From Nocardia fluminea (GTDB lineage Bacteria > Actinomycetota > Actinomycetes > Mycobacteriales > Mycobacteriaceae): a DNA stretch of 64,000 nucleotides. Below the pieces are notes generated by a model. The model was given only the letters and a program-made list of their open reading frames with translations, made no database searches and was not told the DNA's origin. The stretch covers positions 2,666,001 to 2,730,000 of the forward strand of contig NZ_PJMW01000002.1 in the NCBI RefSeq assembly GCF_002846365.1. The letters are read 5' to 3'. The position numbers and the translations under genes are program-made. This document shows, one piece after another, positions 34,505 through 43,668 of the stretch (position 1 is its first letter; each line of letters starts with the position of its first letter).

Positions 34505-35065
34505 TCAGAACGGTGGTTCGCCGAAACCTGCACCGGCACCAGCGAGTACAGGCGTTTCCCACGACTCACGCCGATCATCACGATCGGTGGCGTCACCGGC
34601 CCATGGAGCCGCGGGCCCGCTCGCCGTGGGGGTCTCGCTGCTCGTATGGGTGGTGGGTACCGTGGCGTCGCGCTGGCCGAACCCACCGCCGCTAGTCCGG
34701 CCGGTGGTGCGGGTAACTTGGGCGCGGGCGAAACGCAAGCTGGGCCCGAGCTCGTCGACCTCGATCTCGTAGATGGTGCGCTTGTCGCCCTCGCGGGTTT
34801 CGTAGCTGCGCTGCTTGAGCCGTCCCATCACCAGAACTCGCGCGCCCCTGGACAACGACTCCGCGGCATTCTCGGCGGCCTCGCGCCAGATGTTGCAACG
34901 CAGGAACAACGGGTCACCGTCACGCCATTGGCCGGTGTTGCGGTCGAAGACCCGTGGCGTGGAAGCGACGGTGAAGTGGGCCACCGCCACACCCGCAGGT
35001 GTGAAAGTGAGCTCTATCTCGGAGGCCAAGTTGCCTACCAAGGGCAGTGTCGGCTCGCTGGGCAT
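34505..35065 (-). CDS. ssb: Single-stranded DNA-binding protein, plasmid type
   Basis: 186 aa. OB fold in residues 1-115: [75 protein letters not shown], and [20 protein letters not shown] Gly/Thr-rich linker leads to a C-terminal GEPPF tip, a variant of the DDDIPF tail that contacts replication partners; the acidic run is missing. It covers ssDNA during replication and transfer. ATG 35065 with AAAGG upstream. Confidence 0.93.
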   Translation of the reverse strand: MPSEPTLPLVGNLASEIELTFTPAGVAVAHFTVASTPRVFDRNTGQWRDGDPLFLRCNIWREAAENAAESLSRGARVLVMGRLKQRSYETREGDKRTIYEIEVDELGPSLRFARAQVTRTTGRTSGGGFGQRDATVPTTHTSSETPTASGPAAPWAGDATDRDDRRESWETPVLAGAGAGFGEPPF

Positions 35066-35184
35066 AGTCGGACCTTTCTGATCGTGAGGACACATCGAGG
35101 ACGTCAGGCAGTTGGCCAGGCGTCGGAGCCCGACCGGTGATGGGTGAGGGCGGACCCACAGGTGGATACCGGCACAGGGCGTTG

Positions 35185-35619
35185 CTATTTGACGAGGTCG
35201 TTGTAGAGGTTGTTGATGGTGTCGGGGGCATGGGGCAGGTGCGCGCGGACACCGGCGGGTATCGGGGCCGTACCTTTGTTGCTCCCGGCGAAGTAGTGGG
35301 GTGCGAGCACGAGCTGGCTGCTCGGTCGGTGGAACCAGACCGGGACGAGGCTGCCGGTGAACCTGCTGCTCGAGGCATCAGGTGGCCGCCGCATTTCCTC
35401 AGGGCTGGCCAACACCACCGACTGATCCCAATACGACAAGACCAACGCGACAGGCTCGTGGGAGGTGCGGGTCCACTGGTGGAAATCGATTTCGGGGAAC
35501 GGGGTGACCACCGCGCCTTGCGGTGCGTCGCAGTCGTGAGTGAGCACGTGACCGACGATCACCAGGTCACGTTGAGTCCCGGTGATGCGGGTCGTGAAGT
35601 CCTCAGGGTTGTTCGGCAT
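35185..35619 (-). CDS. Hypothetical protein
   Basis: 144 aa, not recognised. Beta-rich: [65 protein letters not shown] lies 5 nt before ATG 35619, and the start is inside the end of the upstream LPD29-type gene (17-bp overlap), so the two are co-translated. Confidence 0.65.
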   Translation of the reverse strand: MPNNPEDFTTRITGTQRDLVIVGHVLTHDCDAPQGAVVTPFPEIDFHQWTRTSHEPVALVLSYWDQSVVLASPEEMRRPPDASSSRFTGSLVPVWFHRPSSQLVLAPHYFAGSNKGTAPIPAGVRAHLPHAPDTINNLYNDLVK

Positions 35620-36319
35620 CGGGCTCCTGTGGGTGTACGGGCGCGATGGTCGGGCCGTGGTGGTCGGTCAGGTCGTAGGCGTCGGGCAGGTGTCGCAGGA
35701 GTTCACCGAGGGTGAGTGAGATCAGGTGGGGCTCGTGGCACACACGGTGACCAGCGACCGAGGTGGCACCGTCGAGTTCGATCGTTTGCGCTGCGAGCCA
35801 GTCGATGTCGCCGGTCTCGGTACGCGGCACCGTGACCGGCAACCACGCCTCGACGTGGCTGGCGATGGACTGCCATGCGCTGTGGGTGAGGATCCGTATG
35901 TACTTCGCGGAGGCGAAGGTGCCGCGGGGGCCTGCGACGTGCAGGCAGTAGTCGTACACGGCCAGGTTGGAGGGGCCGTCGATCCAACGAATCGACACCG
36001 ACCTGTCGCCGATCGGCATGACAGTGAACGCGGCGTCGGGCCAGCGGCGGCGCAGTGCCGCGGCGAGCAGTTGGGTGTTGGCGTCGGCGTCATCGGGTTG
36101 GACCGGCAGGATCCGGTACCAGGTATAGAAACTCGGCCCCTGGACTCGGGCCCGCTCCCAGAATCGGCATATCCCCACGGTCGGATCGGTGTCGCTGTGA
36201 TCGGTGAGGATCTGCTCCAGCGTCGCGTGGACCTCCTCGACCGACAAGCCGTCGGCGACGATGGTGCGCGCGGACTCGTCCAGGACGCGGAATCGGTCAT
36301 TGATGTGTAGTCGTGGCAT
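35603..36319 (-). CDS. LPD29-like domain protein
   Basis: 238 aa. The segment TQLLAAALRRRWPDAAFTVM with SVSIRWIDGPS fits the LPD29 domain (large-polyvalent-protein-associated), in which a helix and two strands end in a WxDGP motif; such domains are frequent on plasmids and phages. The rest (YDYCLHVAGPRGTFASAKYI; HVEAWLPVTVPRTETGD) is unassigned. ATG 36319 preferred over 36355 because AGGA lies 8 nt upstream. No enzymatic role is claimed. Confidence 0.6.
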   Translation of the reverse strand: MPRLHINDRFRVLDESARTIVADGLSVEEVHATLEQILTDHSDTDPTVGICRFWERARVQGPSFYTWYRILPVQPDDADANTQLLAAALRRRWPDAAFTVMPIGDRSVSIRWIDGPSNLAVYDYCLHVAGPRGTFASAKYIRILTHSAWQSIASHVEAWLPVTVPRTETGDIDWLAAQTIELDGATSVAGHRVCHEPHLISLTLGELLRHLPDAYDLTDHHGPTIAPVHPQEPDAEQP

Positions 36320-36408
36320 CAGCTGGTCCTGTTCGATACCGCCGGTGTCCGGCATTGGCTCGGATGTGGCGAAGGTTGTGCCGAACGCGCGGATCTGAGA
36401 GCCGCCAA

Positions 36409-37521
36409 TCAGGTGATGTCGAGGCAGAGGTCGGCCGCGACCACCACTCCGGCCTCGGCCAGGCTCCGGATCTCTTCGGGGGGCAGGTGCTCGTCGAGCG
36501 CGATCGCCAGCAGTTCCGCCATGGCGTGGGTCGGCTCAGCGTCGAGTGCGGTCGCGATCGCGATCCCAGCGAGCACGGTGTTCGCGCGGTGGTAGGCGCT
36601 GTAGGCGAACATGGTGGCGGCCTCGGCGCGGTCGAGACCGTCGGTCGCCGACGCGATCTGGCGCCATAGCGCCTCTGCCGCGCTGTGGTACTGGCTGCGG
36701 GCGAGGCCGTACATGATGTCGCGGATGGTCCGGTCGCGCAGCAGCGCGACAACCATGGCGAGATCCTGTGCGCTGGGCCGCTCTTCTTCCGCTGTGCTGA
36801 TCTGAGACAGGACCCACAGAATGCGGTCACGTCGGAGCTCGCGCACGCGATCGGGGGTGCGCGCGGCGGCGAGGTCGTCGCGGTAGCGGGCAACAGCGCC
36901 ACCGCGATAGGGCAAAACCTGCTGGGCGAGGACCGGGTCTGAGTCGAGCAGGTCGGCGAGTTCGTGACGTGCGGCGTAGATCTGGTGGCCGCAGACGACC
37001 CGAGCGAACGCGACGGTGGAGGCGCGAGGATCACCCACGCTGCCATCGCGGCCGTGTCTCAACAGGTCCCGGTACTCGACACCCGTCGCGATCTGCGCGA
37101 CCCACCAAGCGTGACTGGGCTCGATCCCTGCTCGAGCGAGGTGGCCCAGCAGATATTCTGCGTTGGTCGACCAGGTCGGGCGGTCGTCGATGACGACGAC
37201 CATCGTGGAACTGGAGTTCTGGCACTGACGTACCGATTCCAACATGCGCGCCAGACCACGGGCTTCGGCAGGGCCTGCGGCGGAGTCGATGTCGAACCGG
37301 GTCACGGCACCGATCACCTGGACGCCTTCGTTCTCAGGGTGGGAACCGAGCAACGCCACCACCAGTGACCGGGTGGGACAGAATCCGAGCATCGCCGGAA
37401 TCGCGGAGATCAACTCCCCGGGATCGGCGACCCGGCCCAAAGCGATGTTGCCCTCCGCCGGATCGGGATCGCGGACGGGCTCATCGAACTCGGGGGCGCG
37501 GACTTCATCCTTGGCTTCCAT
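36409..37521 (-). CDS. DUF4192 family protein
   Basis: 370 aa of the actinobacterial DUF4192 family, recognised by LISAIPAMLGFCPTRSLVVA, then SSTMVVVIDDRP and the Asp/Glu-rich WVAQIATGVEYRDLL. Members are found on chromosomes and plasmids and have no known function. The C-terminal half is helical with a TLDAEPTHAMAELLAIALDE-like repeat-free tail. AAAGGGA precedes ATG 37521. It is divergent from 37771-38292. Confidence 0.82.
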   Translation of the reverse strand: MEAKDEVRAPEFDEPVRDPDPAEGNIALGRVADPGELISAIPAMLGFCPTRSLVVALLGSHPENEGVQVIGAVTRFDIDSAAGPAEARGLARMLESVRQCQNSSSTMVVVIDDRPTWSTNAEYLLGHLARAGIEPSHAWWVAQIATGVEYRDLLRHGRDGSVGDPRASTVAFARVVCGHQIYAARHELADLLDSDPVLAQQVLPYRGGAVARYRDDLAAARTPDRVRELRRDRILWVLSQISTAEEERPSAQDLAMVVALLRDRTIRDIMYGLARSQYHSAAEALWRQIASATDGLDRAEAATMFAYSAYHRANTVLAGIAIATALDAEPTHAMAELLAIALDEHLPPEEIRSLAEAGVVVAADLCLDIT

Positions 37522-37770
37522 GACAGGTCCCTTTCGGACTCGCGCACGATATTGCGGACGAATCCGCGTGAAGTTCTCGCCGGCCTACGTGGTCGGCGCC
37601 GACAGGACTGACCTTGCTGTGAACGGGCGTGTCTGCGCCGGGCTACGAGGCCGCGCAGAGTTATTGGTCTGGACCGGCTAGAGCCGCGCCGACAGGGTGA
37701 TCGCTCATCGGATCTACACATCCACCGCGCGATCGGCCCGAGGTACCACCACAGTGGCGACAATGGCAGC

Positions 37771-38292
37771 ATGCTGCCCGATGACGACTACGCGAGCTTG
37801 GTACCGAATCCGCCGACCATTTTCGGGTTGACCGAGCTACGCGATGCCTATATCGATGCGGTCGCCGACGAAGAGAATCCGCGCCCGATGGCCGAGGAGC
37901 GTCGTGCCTACTTCGACGGTCTGTGTGGACTGTTCGACTTCGATCTGCCGACCTCGCGCAAGGCCGTCGGTTGGAATCGGGCCCGGTATGTGCACGGCCT
38001 GGTCCTCAATGCCGCGAAGTCGTTGCTACGCACCGGCAGCCCGTGGGACGGCTACCTCGAAGCCGGGGCACTGCTCGAGGCGCTCGATGATCTCGGTATC
38101 GGTCAAGCACACCGGTCGATGGTGGTGGACCTGCGCACGACGGTGGAAGCGTCGCGGTCCAAGCATCGGGCGCTGTTGGACCTGTTGCTGACCGGGTTGC
38201 TGGGCGAGCGCGCGCAGCTGGTGTTCACGCTGGCAGATCTCGACGCCGCCGGTATCGAGCGTGCGGTGCCGATCCGCTATCTGCCTGACTGA
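37771..38292 (+). CDS. Hypothetical protein
   Basis: 173 aa, helical, not recognised. Blocks: PTIFGLTELRDAYIDAVADE, GLCGLFDFDLPTSRKAVGWN, LEALDDLGIGQAHRSMVVDL and LLDLLLTGLLGERAQLVFTL. It is the only plus-strand gene among the plasmid backbone genes here and is followed by two strong hairpins before parB. Confidence 0.6.
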   Translation: MLPDDDYASLVPNPPTIFGLTELRDAYIDAVADEENPRPMAEERRAYFDGLCGLFDFDLPTSRKAVGWNRARYVHGLVLNAAKSLLRTGSPWDGYLEAGALLEALDDLGIGQAHRSMVVDLRTTVEASRSKHRALLDLLLTGLLGERAQLVFTLADLDAAGIERAVPIRYLPD

Positions 38293-38351
38293 CCACGATC
38301 GGATCGGATCGGGCATACCGGGTTTCAGAACGCCTCGGCCACCGATTGCCG

Positions 38352-38399
38352 GGTCGACGTGGCACGAAGCGGCTCCGCTTCGCTGTGGCCACGTCGACC
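38352..38399. terminator. Long two-part stem-loop
   Basis: GGTCGACGTGGC (38352-38363) pairs with GCCACGTCGACC (38388-38399), and inside it CGAAGCGG (38365-38372) pairs with CCGCTTCG (38375-38382). It lies after the stop of 37771-38292 and before the convergent parB-like gene. It is a bidirectional terminator candidate or another structured site. Confidence 0.6.
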
Positions 38400-38600
38400 G
38401 GCCATCACTCGATCGCTGCGCAGCCAACGACCGAGCAGCAGTGATTCGCAGTCGGTGTCACGTTGGATCGGCGCGGTCGGACACTCGTCGTCAGTGGTGC
38501 CTGCGGAATGAAAGTTGCTAAGCCTCAACATCTTCCGCTACCAGCTGACAAAGAAATTGGCGGCAGGCGCGGGCACAACAATGTCGCTACGGTCAATGAT

Positions 38601-38630
38601 GCCCCGGTCCAATCCCCTCCGGACCGGGGC
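38601..38630 (-). terminator. Stem-loop after the parB-like gene
   Basis: GCCCCGGTCC (38601-38610) pairs perfectly with GGACCGGGGC (38621-38630), loop 10 nt, 36 bp beyond the parB stop on the minus strand. Terminator-like. Confidence 0.65.
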
Positions 38631-38665
38631 GCAACACGCCCACCGTCTGCTGCAAGCCACCCAAA

Positions 38666-40399
38666 TCAGGCGGCGAGGGCTTCGACCATTTCGTCCCCGA
38701 CCGGCGCGGCGGCCGGGTTGTCGAGATCGATGTCGTTGTAGTCGATCTCGCCGGTGATAGCGCGTTCGACATCGACAAGCGCGAAGCCTTTCCTCGCGCC
38801 GAGGTCGGCGAGAAAGTTCAGATACCGGCCTGCCCCGGACGGGGGCCTGCGCCAGGAGTCCTTTTCGATCTGCGACTCGAGGGCACCGAGGACCAGTGCG
38901 AGCACGATTACCCACGCGCGCCCAGTCGCCGCTGCGGCGATCTTCTCGGTGAGTTCGCCGGTGCTGGTGACGCCCAAGAGTTTGTGTGTCGTGGTGGATG
39001 CGCCCCAGCTCGCGAGCAACCCTGGTTCCCGGTTCAGCGACGTGGCGACGAACATCGCGGTCCCGGGTGGGGCTGTCCGCGCGGTGAGCAGTTCGGTCAG
39101 GAACTCGATGCGGCGGATCTTGGCGGCCGAGCCCTGCTTGTTCAACTCGATCACCCGCCGCCGCGCCGCCCGCGCTGCCTCCCGGTCAGCCTGCTCGGTG
39201 TCGGTCGCGTCGACGGGATCGTCGGCACGGTCGACAACGGGCTCGGGGACAGGGACCTGGAGTCCGCTGGCAGGCAGGTGTTCGGCGAGCAGGTAGTAGG
39301 CGGGAACCCATCGCTGTCGGGTCACCAGCCCGTGAGCGCTGCGCAACCCCTCGCCCGGTTCTATACCGGGTTCGGTGGCGTCCCAGTCGACGGTGTCGGG
39401 ATCGACGAGCTCCCCGGTGTCCTCGGCAATGAGATCAGCGTCGCTGTCGTCGACAACAACATAGACCGCCCACCGATAGGCATCGGCGTAGATCTCGGTC
39501 TCGGTCACCGTCTCACCCTCACCGGTGACAAGGTCGGTGGCAGGGATCAGGTTGGTGGGTTCGGTGGCGAGGTCGGGGTCCTCGGTCAGGACGCCGAACC
39601 CGATCTCGGCGTAGGGAAGTGCCGCGGCCAGCCGGGCACGGGTCATGGCTCGATCTTGCTCGATCAAGGTGGCGCGATATCTGAAGTTGATGCGGGGGAA
39701 ACTGAGCTGGGCCACGGCGTCGGTGTCGCCGAGCGCCTCGTAGTGCGCGATCGTCTCGAGCTGAGGCAGCGAGTACTGGGAATCGTCGAGCAGCCCGCGT
39801 GCGGTGGCGGATCGACCGATCACCCCTGCGGTGCGGATCTTGGCGTGCTCGGTCTGCAATCCCTCGGCGATGCGGGTCACGCTGGCACCGAGGTCGAGCA
39901 TCAACGCGACGCCGCCGGCGCGGTCGGCATCGGTGATCGGGATGCGCCGGTCGTTGAGATTGAGCTGACGCAGCGCCCGGGTGATCCGGCGTTCATTGAT
40001 CTCGATGCTGGTGTCGACGTCGGTGATCCACACCGGCACCGTGCCCACACCTTCTGTGATGGCGATCAGGGTGCGGACCTGACCGTCGAGGACATGCAAG
40101 CTGCCGTCGGTCTCGCGTTCGACGAGTACCGGTGCCTGCACCCCGAACGCCTGGATCGAGGCGGCCTGCTTCGGATGGTCGGCGGGGTCGAACTCCTGGC
40201 GGATGTTCTCCCCGATCACCAGCTCACGAGGATCACGGAAACCGGCCTCGGCATTGAGCGGCGGCACCACCTCCAGCGCGGCGTTCGGCGAAGTAGTGGC
40301 GTCGGCGTCGGGGTTGTCCTCAGCGTCGCGTGGGTTGGGTTCGATCTGCTCGGTCTCGGTGAGCTCGTGGGTGCCGGGTTCGGCCAGGGTGGCGGGCAT
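38666..40399 (-). CDS. ParB-family protein
   Basis: 577 aa. ParB N-terminal domain at about 60-140: ELVIGENIRQEFDPADHPKQ, ASIQAFGVQAPVLVERE, LHVLDGQVRTLIAITEG, VPVWITD. An HTH-like region follows at ~165-205 (GASVTRIAEGLQTEHAKIRT). The remaining 370 residues are an acidic, plasmid-specific extension. In the usual ParB the CTP-binding arginine motif is GERRxRA; here it is DGQVRT. No ParA is next to it, so it may act in partition or as a KorB-like regulator. AAGGAA precedes ATG 40399. Confidence 0.83.
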   Translation of the reverse strand: MPATLAEPGTHELTETEQIEPNPRDAEDNPDADATTSPNAALEVVPPLNAEAGFRDPRELVIGENIRQEFDPADHPKQAASIQAFGVQAPVLVERETDGSLHVLDGQVRTLIAITEGVGTVPVWITDVDTSIEINERRITRALRQLNLNDRRIPITDADRAGGVALMLDLGASVTRIAEGLQTEHAKIRTAGVIGRSATARGLLDDSQYSLPQLETIAHYEALGDTDAVAQLSFPRINFRYRATLIEQDRAMTRARLAAALPYAEIGFGVLTEDPDLATEPTNLIPATDLVTGEGETVTETEIYADAYRWAVYVVVDDSDADLIAEDTGELVDPDTVDWDATEPGIEPGEGLRSAHGLVTRQRWVPAYYLLAEHLPASGLQVPVPEPVVDRADDPVDATDTEQADREAARAARRRVIELNKQGSAAKIRRIEFLTELLTARTAPPGTAMFVATSLNREPGLLASWGASTTTHKLLGVTSTGELTEKIAAAATGRAWVIVLALVLGALESQIEKDSWRRPPSGAGRYLNFLADLGARKGFALVDVERAITGEIDYNDIDLDNPAAAPVGDEMVEALAA

Positions 40400-40478
40400 A
40401 GGAATTCCTTTCCGGAATACGAAACCAGCGCACCCACGGAGCCGGTGGGCGCGCTGGTCAGGTGGGTGTGGGACAGAG

Positions 40479-40763
40479 TCAGGCGCTGCGGCGACGGGCG
40501 GCACGAGCGACGTTGACCGGCCGTAGACGCAGAACACCGTCGTTGTCGGCGGTGTAGGTCCAGTGCCGTCCCCTCCACCGGGGATAGTCCGCGCGCCATC
40601 CAGCGATCGCCGTCTCGTCGGTCAGCGCGCTGATCGGGCCAGCGATGCCCAAATGCTCGCGTCTGACGAACTCCGCGCGCTCGATCGAGTCGACAACGCC
40701 CGGCACACCGGTGGTGGTTGCTGGGTCGGTCGGGGAAGCGATTTCGGTGGTGGATGTGGACAT
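40479..40763 (-). CDS. Small hypothetical protein upstream of parB
   Basis: 94 aa, not recognised. A Ser/Thr/Pro-rich N-terminus, then SIERAEFVRREHLGIAGPIS, WRADYPRWRGRHWTYTADND and a basic tail ending ARAARRRSA. AGGAGG stands 7 nt before ATG 40763. It precedes the parB-like gene by 79 bp in the same direction and is probably in its operon. The basic tail could bind DNA, but no motif supports this. Confidence 0.65.
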   Translation of the reverse strand: MSTSTTEIASPTDPATTTGVPGVVDSIERAEFVRREHLGIAGPISALTDETAIAGWRADYPRWRGRHWTYTADNDGVLRLRPVNVARAARRRSA

Positions 40764-40912
40764 GACAGACCTCCTGAGCGTTGAGGAAATCTCGGCTTCG
40801 AACCGGTGGGGTTGTCCTGCGGCGTCGCGACAGCCGAGTGCGATAACCAGGGCATATGCTGAATGTTTGCTGACTGTGTCCGTGGGACTGATCAGGTGAT
40901 GGCGAGGGCCGG

Positions 40913-40984
40913 ATGACCCGATTGCCGCACTACGCCGCGATGCTGGCCACGGCGGGCCAACTGCCCGCCGACGATGACCGCTGG
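40913..40984 (+). pseudogene. 5' fragment of ATP-dependent DNA ligase gene
   Basis: Encodes MTRLPHYAAMLATAGQLPAD and then DDRW, the N-terminus of a LigC/LigD-type ligase (family pattern PMLATxGxLPxDDxRWAYEVKWDG). After the Trp codon the frame reads RVN-stop. The continuation, AYEVKYDGVRAIAYI, is found at 55646 on the same strand. GAGGG precedes ATG 40913. So one gene is split by the 14.66-kb segment between. Confidence 0.8.
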
Positions 40985-41050
40985 CGTGTTAACTGAACTA
41001 GCGTCGTAGTTATTGCAGGTCAACGCCGTTCGCTGATAGCTTCTGCCGCC

Positions 41051-42095
41051 ATGCGCGATGACGAGCGGCCCAGAGACCTCGACGTGTTGGTGCTGCCTAT
41101 GGTCGGCCGGTTGGAGCGGACGGATTCGGCGTGGGAGCCGTATCGCCTATTGGGTGCGGATGGTGAAGTGGTGTCTTCTGCCACACGATTCTTCGCGGAG
41201 TTGCAGGCATCGGATCGCTCGGTGTCGACAATCCGCTCCTATGGGCTGGATCTGTTGCGATGGTGGCGTTTCCTGACTGTGCTGGGGGTGGAATGGGACC
41301 GCGCGATGCCAGCGGATGGCCGCGATTTTGCGCGGTGGATGAAGATCGCCGACAAGCCCGTACGTCCACATTGGCGGCATCGCGGTGACGAAGCGGGGGC
41401 GGCCGGTCGGGGTGAGAAGGGCACGGAGACAACAGAGTTAGCGGTCCTGAATCCGGTCACCGGTAAACCTGGCCAGGGTGTGAAATTCTCGGCGGCCACG
41501 CGTGCTCACGCGGAGACGGTGTTGCGTTCGTTCTACGAGTTTCAGTTGGGCATCGGGTGCGGGCCGCTGGTCAATCCATTCCCGCTGGATCGGGTGCGCC
41601 GTGCTGGGCGCGTGCACGCGCACCACGATCCGTCCGATAGGTTCGGGAACGAACGCGTGGGCCGTTACCGTCCCACGGTGCCCAAGCGGATTCCGCGGAG
41701 GATTCCGGACGAGCAATTCAACGGCGTGTTCGCGGGGTTGCGGTCGACCCGGGATCGTGCGTTGTTGGCGTTCTGGGTGTCTACGGGTGTGCGTGCAGAG
41801 GAACTGTTGTCGTCCGGGCAAGACAGCCCGGATGTTGGTCAGCAGGTGATCGCGGTGACGCGCAAAGGTTCTGGTGCGGTCCAGCGAGTTCCGGCCTCGC
41901 CGGATGCGTTCGTGTGGTTGCGGATCTATCAGGAAGAGCTGTGGCGTCGCGGCGCGCCGCGGGGGCGGGGGTTTCCGCTGTGGTTCACATTGCGGCAACC
42001 GTGGCGGCGGCTGTCGTACCCGGCGGCGCGAGCAATGTTCACGCGGGCACAGGCGTTGCTCGGGTCGAATTGGACCCTGCACGATCTGCGTCACA
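41051..42095 (+). pseudogene. Tyrosine recombinase, 5' part (interrupted inside LRHTAA box)
   Basis: Codes for 348 residues ending LLGSNWTLHDLRH, then the frame meets foreign sequence (IVPA-stop at 42109). Present: N-terminal core-binding domain (FAELQASDRSVSTIRSYGLD), Arg I box STGVRAEELLSSG. Missing: the second Arg/His box remainder and the Tyr. These follow at 49137-49375 (TAAYRMASDPELPLFDVQAI, LGHVSLTTTQLYLTP). Joined at 42095/49137 the reading frame is restored exactly, giving a 427-aa enzyme. As it stands the protein should be inactive. Confidence 0.9.
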
Positions 42096-42126
42096 TTGTC
42101 CCCGCTTAGTTCCCGTGTTGCGATAA
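42096..42126. repeat. Left terminal inverted repeat of the nested element
   Basis: TTGTCCCCGC at 42096-42105 and CGTGTTGCGATAA at 42114-42126. The right end, read inward, has TTGTCTCCGC followed by CCGTGTGCAGATAGG at a similar distance, so the two ends are imperfect inverted repeats of about 30 bp. Confidence 0.7.
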
Positions 42127-42198
42127 GCCCGAAAGGGGTCGGCGGCCTGGTCGTTTGGCCGTTGCGGCAGGCGTGTGGCGTTTCTACAGTCGACGTCC

Positions 42199-43668
42199 AT
42201 GATCCTGAGCTACTTCACGGCAGCGGGCTGGCAGTCCTGGGATGTCGAGCATCGGCCGGTGATCCCGGAAGGGATGCCGATAGTGGTAGACGACGACCTA
42301 CAGTTCGAGGACGGCCCGGCCGCGCCGCGCCCGGCGACGGTGATCAACCAGTGGCTGCGGCTGCTCCCTGCCAGCGGGGCACCGGCGCCGAGTTCGTGGG
42401 AGAACTACGCGCGGGCGGTGAAGGAGTGGACGGAGTTCCTCGCCGAACATGGTGTGGGACTGTTCGATTCGCGTGATCGGCTCAAGGCTGGGCTGAGCCG
42501 CTACGCCGAGCACCGCGCCGACGGGCCGATCCGGGAACGGTTCGCCCCAACCACCTGGTCACAGCACATGAGCATCTTGTCGCTGTTCTACCGGTGGGCA
42601 ATGGAGGAAGGGTTCGCCGCAGCTGAGCCGTTCACCTACCGGATAGCACGAGCGCTCTACGCCGGCACCGGCCGCGAGGTGAGGATGAACCTGGCGGTGC
42701 GCCGCACCCCGAAACCCCACGTGACCATCAAATACCTGGAACCAGAGTTCACCGACCTGTTCCTGAAGGGGCTGCGCGGGCTCGCACCCAACGGCGACCG
42801 CGACACCGGCTACTGCGGACGCGAGATGACCCGCAACGCCGCGATTGGCGACCTCGCGCTGTCGACCGGGCTGCGGCTGGGCGAATTCACCCATCTGCTG
42901 CCGTGGGAGATCCCCGCACTGCCACCGGAGCCGACGACGATCCCGATCCCGTTCCTAGTTCCGGGCGGAATCACCAAGGGCCGCAAGTTCCGCACCACCT
43001 GGATCTCCTACACCGCGCTGGCCGGGCTGCACGACTACCTGCAGCTCGACCGGGCCGCGGTCACCGACGGCTCGGGTTGGCGGCCGCCACGACTGTGGGG
43101 CGAGCCGCTGCAAGTGAGCGACCCGGATGCTCGCGGCGCGCGGATCAACGGCATCCGGCGGTCGTGGGCGTCGCTGACCCCGGCCGAGCGCCGGCGGCTC
43201 GTCGCTCCGGACGGCGGGTCGTGTCTGCTGGCAGTCAAGGGTGACGGTGGTCCGTTCACGGCATGGGCGACGGTGTTCGAGCGCACCGCCGATCGGATCC
43301 GCGCCCGGTTCGAGCCGCGGTTCCCACACGTCCACCCGCACCGGCTGCGGCACAGCTTCTCCATGCGAACTTTGGAGTATCTGGTGACCGGCTATTACCA
43401 GCAAGCAGCGAAGCTGGCGCTAGACACCGACGCCGACGCAGCGCTGGTGTTCTACCTGACCAAGGCCGACCCACTGCTGGTGCTGCGCGATTTGCTCGGG
43501 CACTCGACCGTGCTCACCACCGAAAAATACGTTAAACGCCTTGATACGACACGGATTTACCGAGAAGCCTATGAAACTGCTGGGGCCGCAGCAGGACTCA
43601 TCGACGATACCGCCGCGCAGCGGGAGGCCGAGGCTGAATTCGATGACGACACCGACGAGGAATTGTGA
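42199..43668 (+). CDS. Tyrosine recombinase, first of three
   Basis: 489 aa. Complete catalytic set: Arg I in LSTGLRLGEFTHLLPW, HPHRLRHSFSMRTLEYLVT, LLGHSTVLTTEKYVKRL with the Tyr nucleophile. The N-terminal part (SSWENYARAVKEWTEFLAEH) is a core-binding SAM-like domain. GC and style match its two partners. ATG 42199 is used; a GTG at 42175 is possible, with no strong ribosome site for either. It overlaps the next gene by 4 bp. Confidence 0.88.
   Translation: MILSYFTAAGWQSWDVEHRPVIPEGMPIVVDDDLQFEDGPAAPRPATVINQWLRLLPASGAPAPSSWENYARAVKEWTEFLAEHGVGLFDSRDRLKAGLSRYAEHRADGPIRERFAPTTWSQHMSILSLFYRWAMEEGFAAAEPFTYRIARALYAGTGREVRMNLAVRRTPKPHVTIKYLEPEFTDLFLKGLRGLAPNGDRDTGYCGREMTRNAAIGDLALSTGLRLGEFTHLLPWEIPALPPEPTTIPIPFLVPGGITKGRKFRTTWISYTALAGLHDYLQLDRAAVTDGSGWRPPRLWGEPLQVSDPDARGARINGIRRSWASLTPAERRRLVAPDGGSCLLAVKGDGGPFTAWATVFERTADRIRARFEPRFPHVHPHRLRHSFSMRTLEYLVTGYYQQAAKLALDTDADAALVFYLTKADPLLVLRDLLGHSTVLTTEKYVKRLDTTRIYREAYETAGAAAGLIDDTAAQREAEAEFDDDTDEEL

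Noticed and set aside
38984..40516. Long plus-strand open frame opposite parB
   Set aside because: Same reason: low-complexity composition, while the minus strand carries a recognisable ParB domain.
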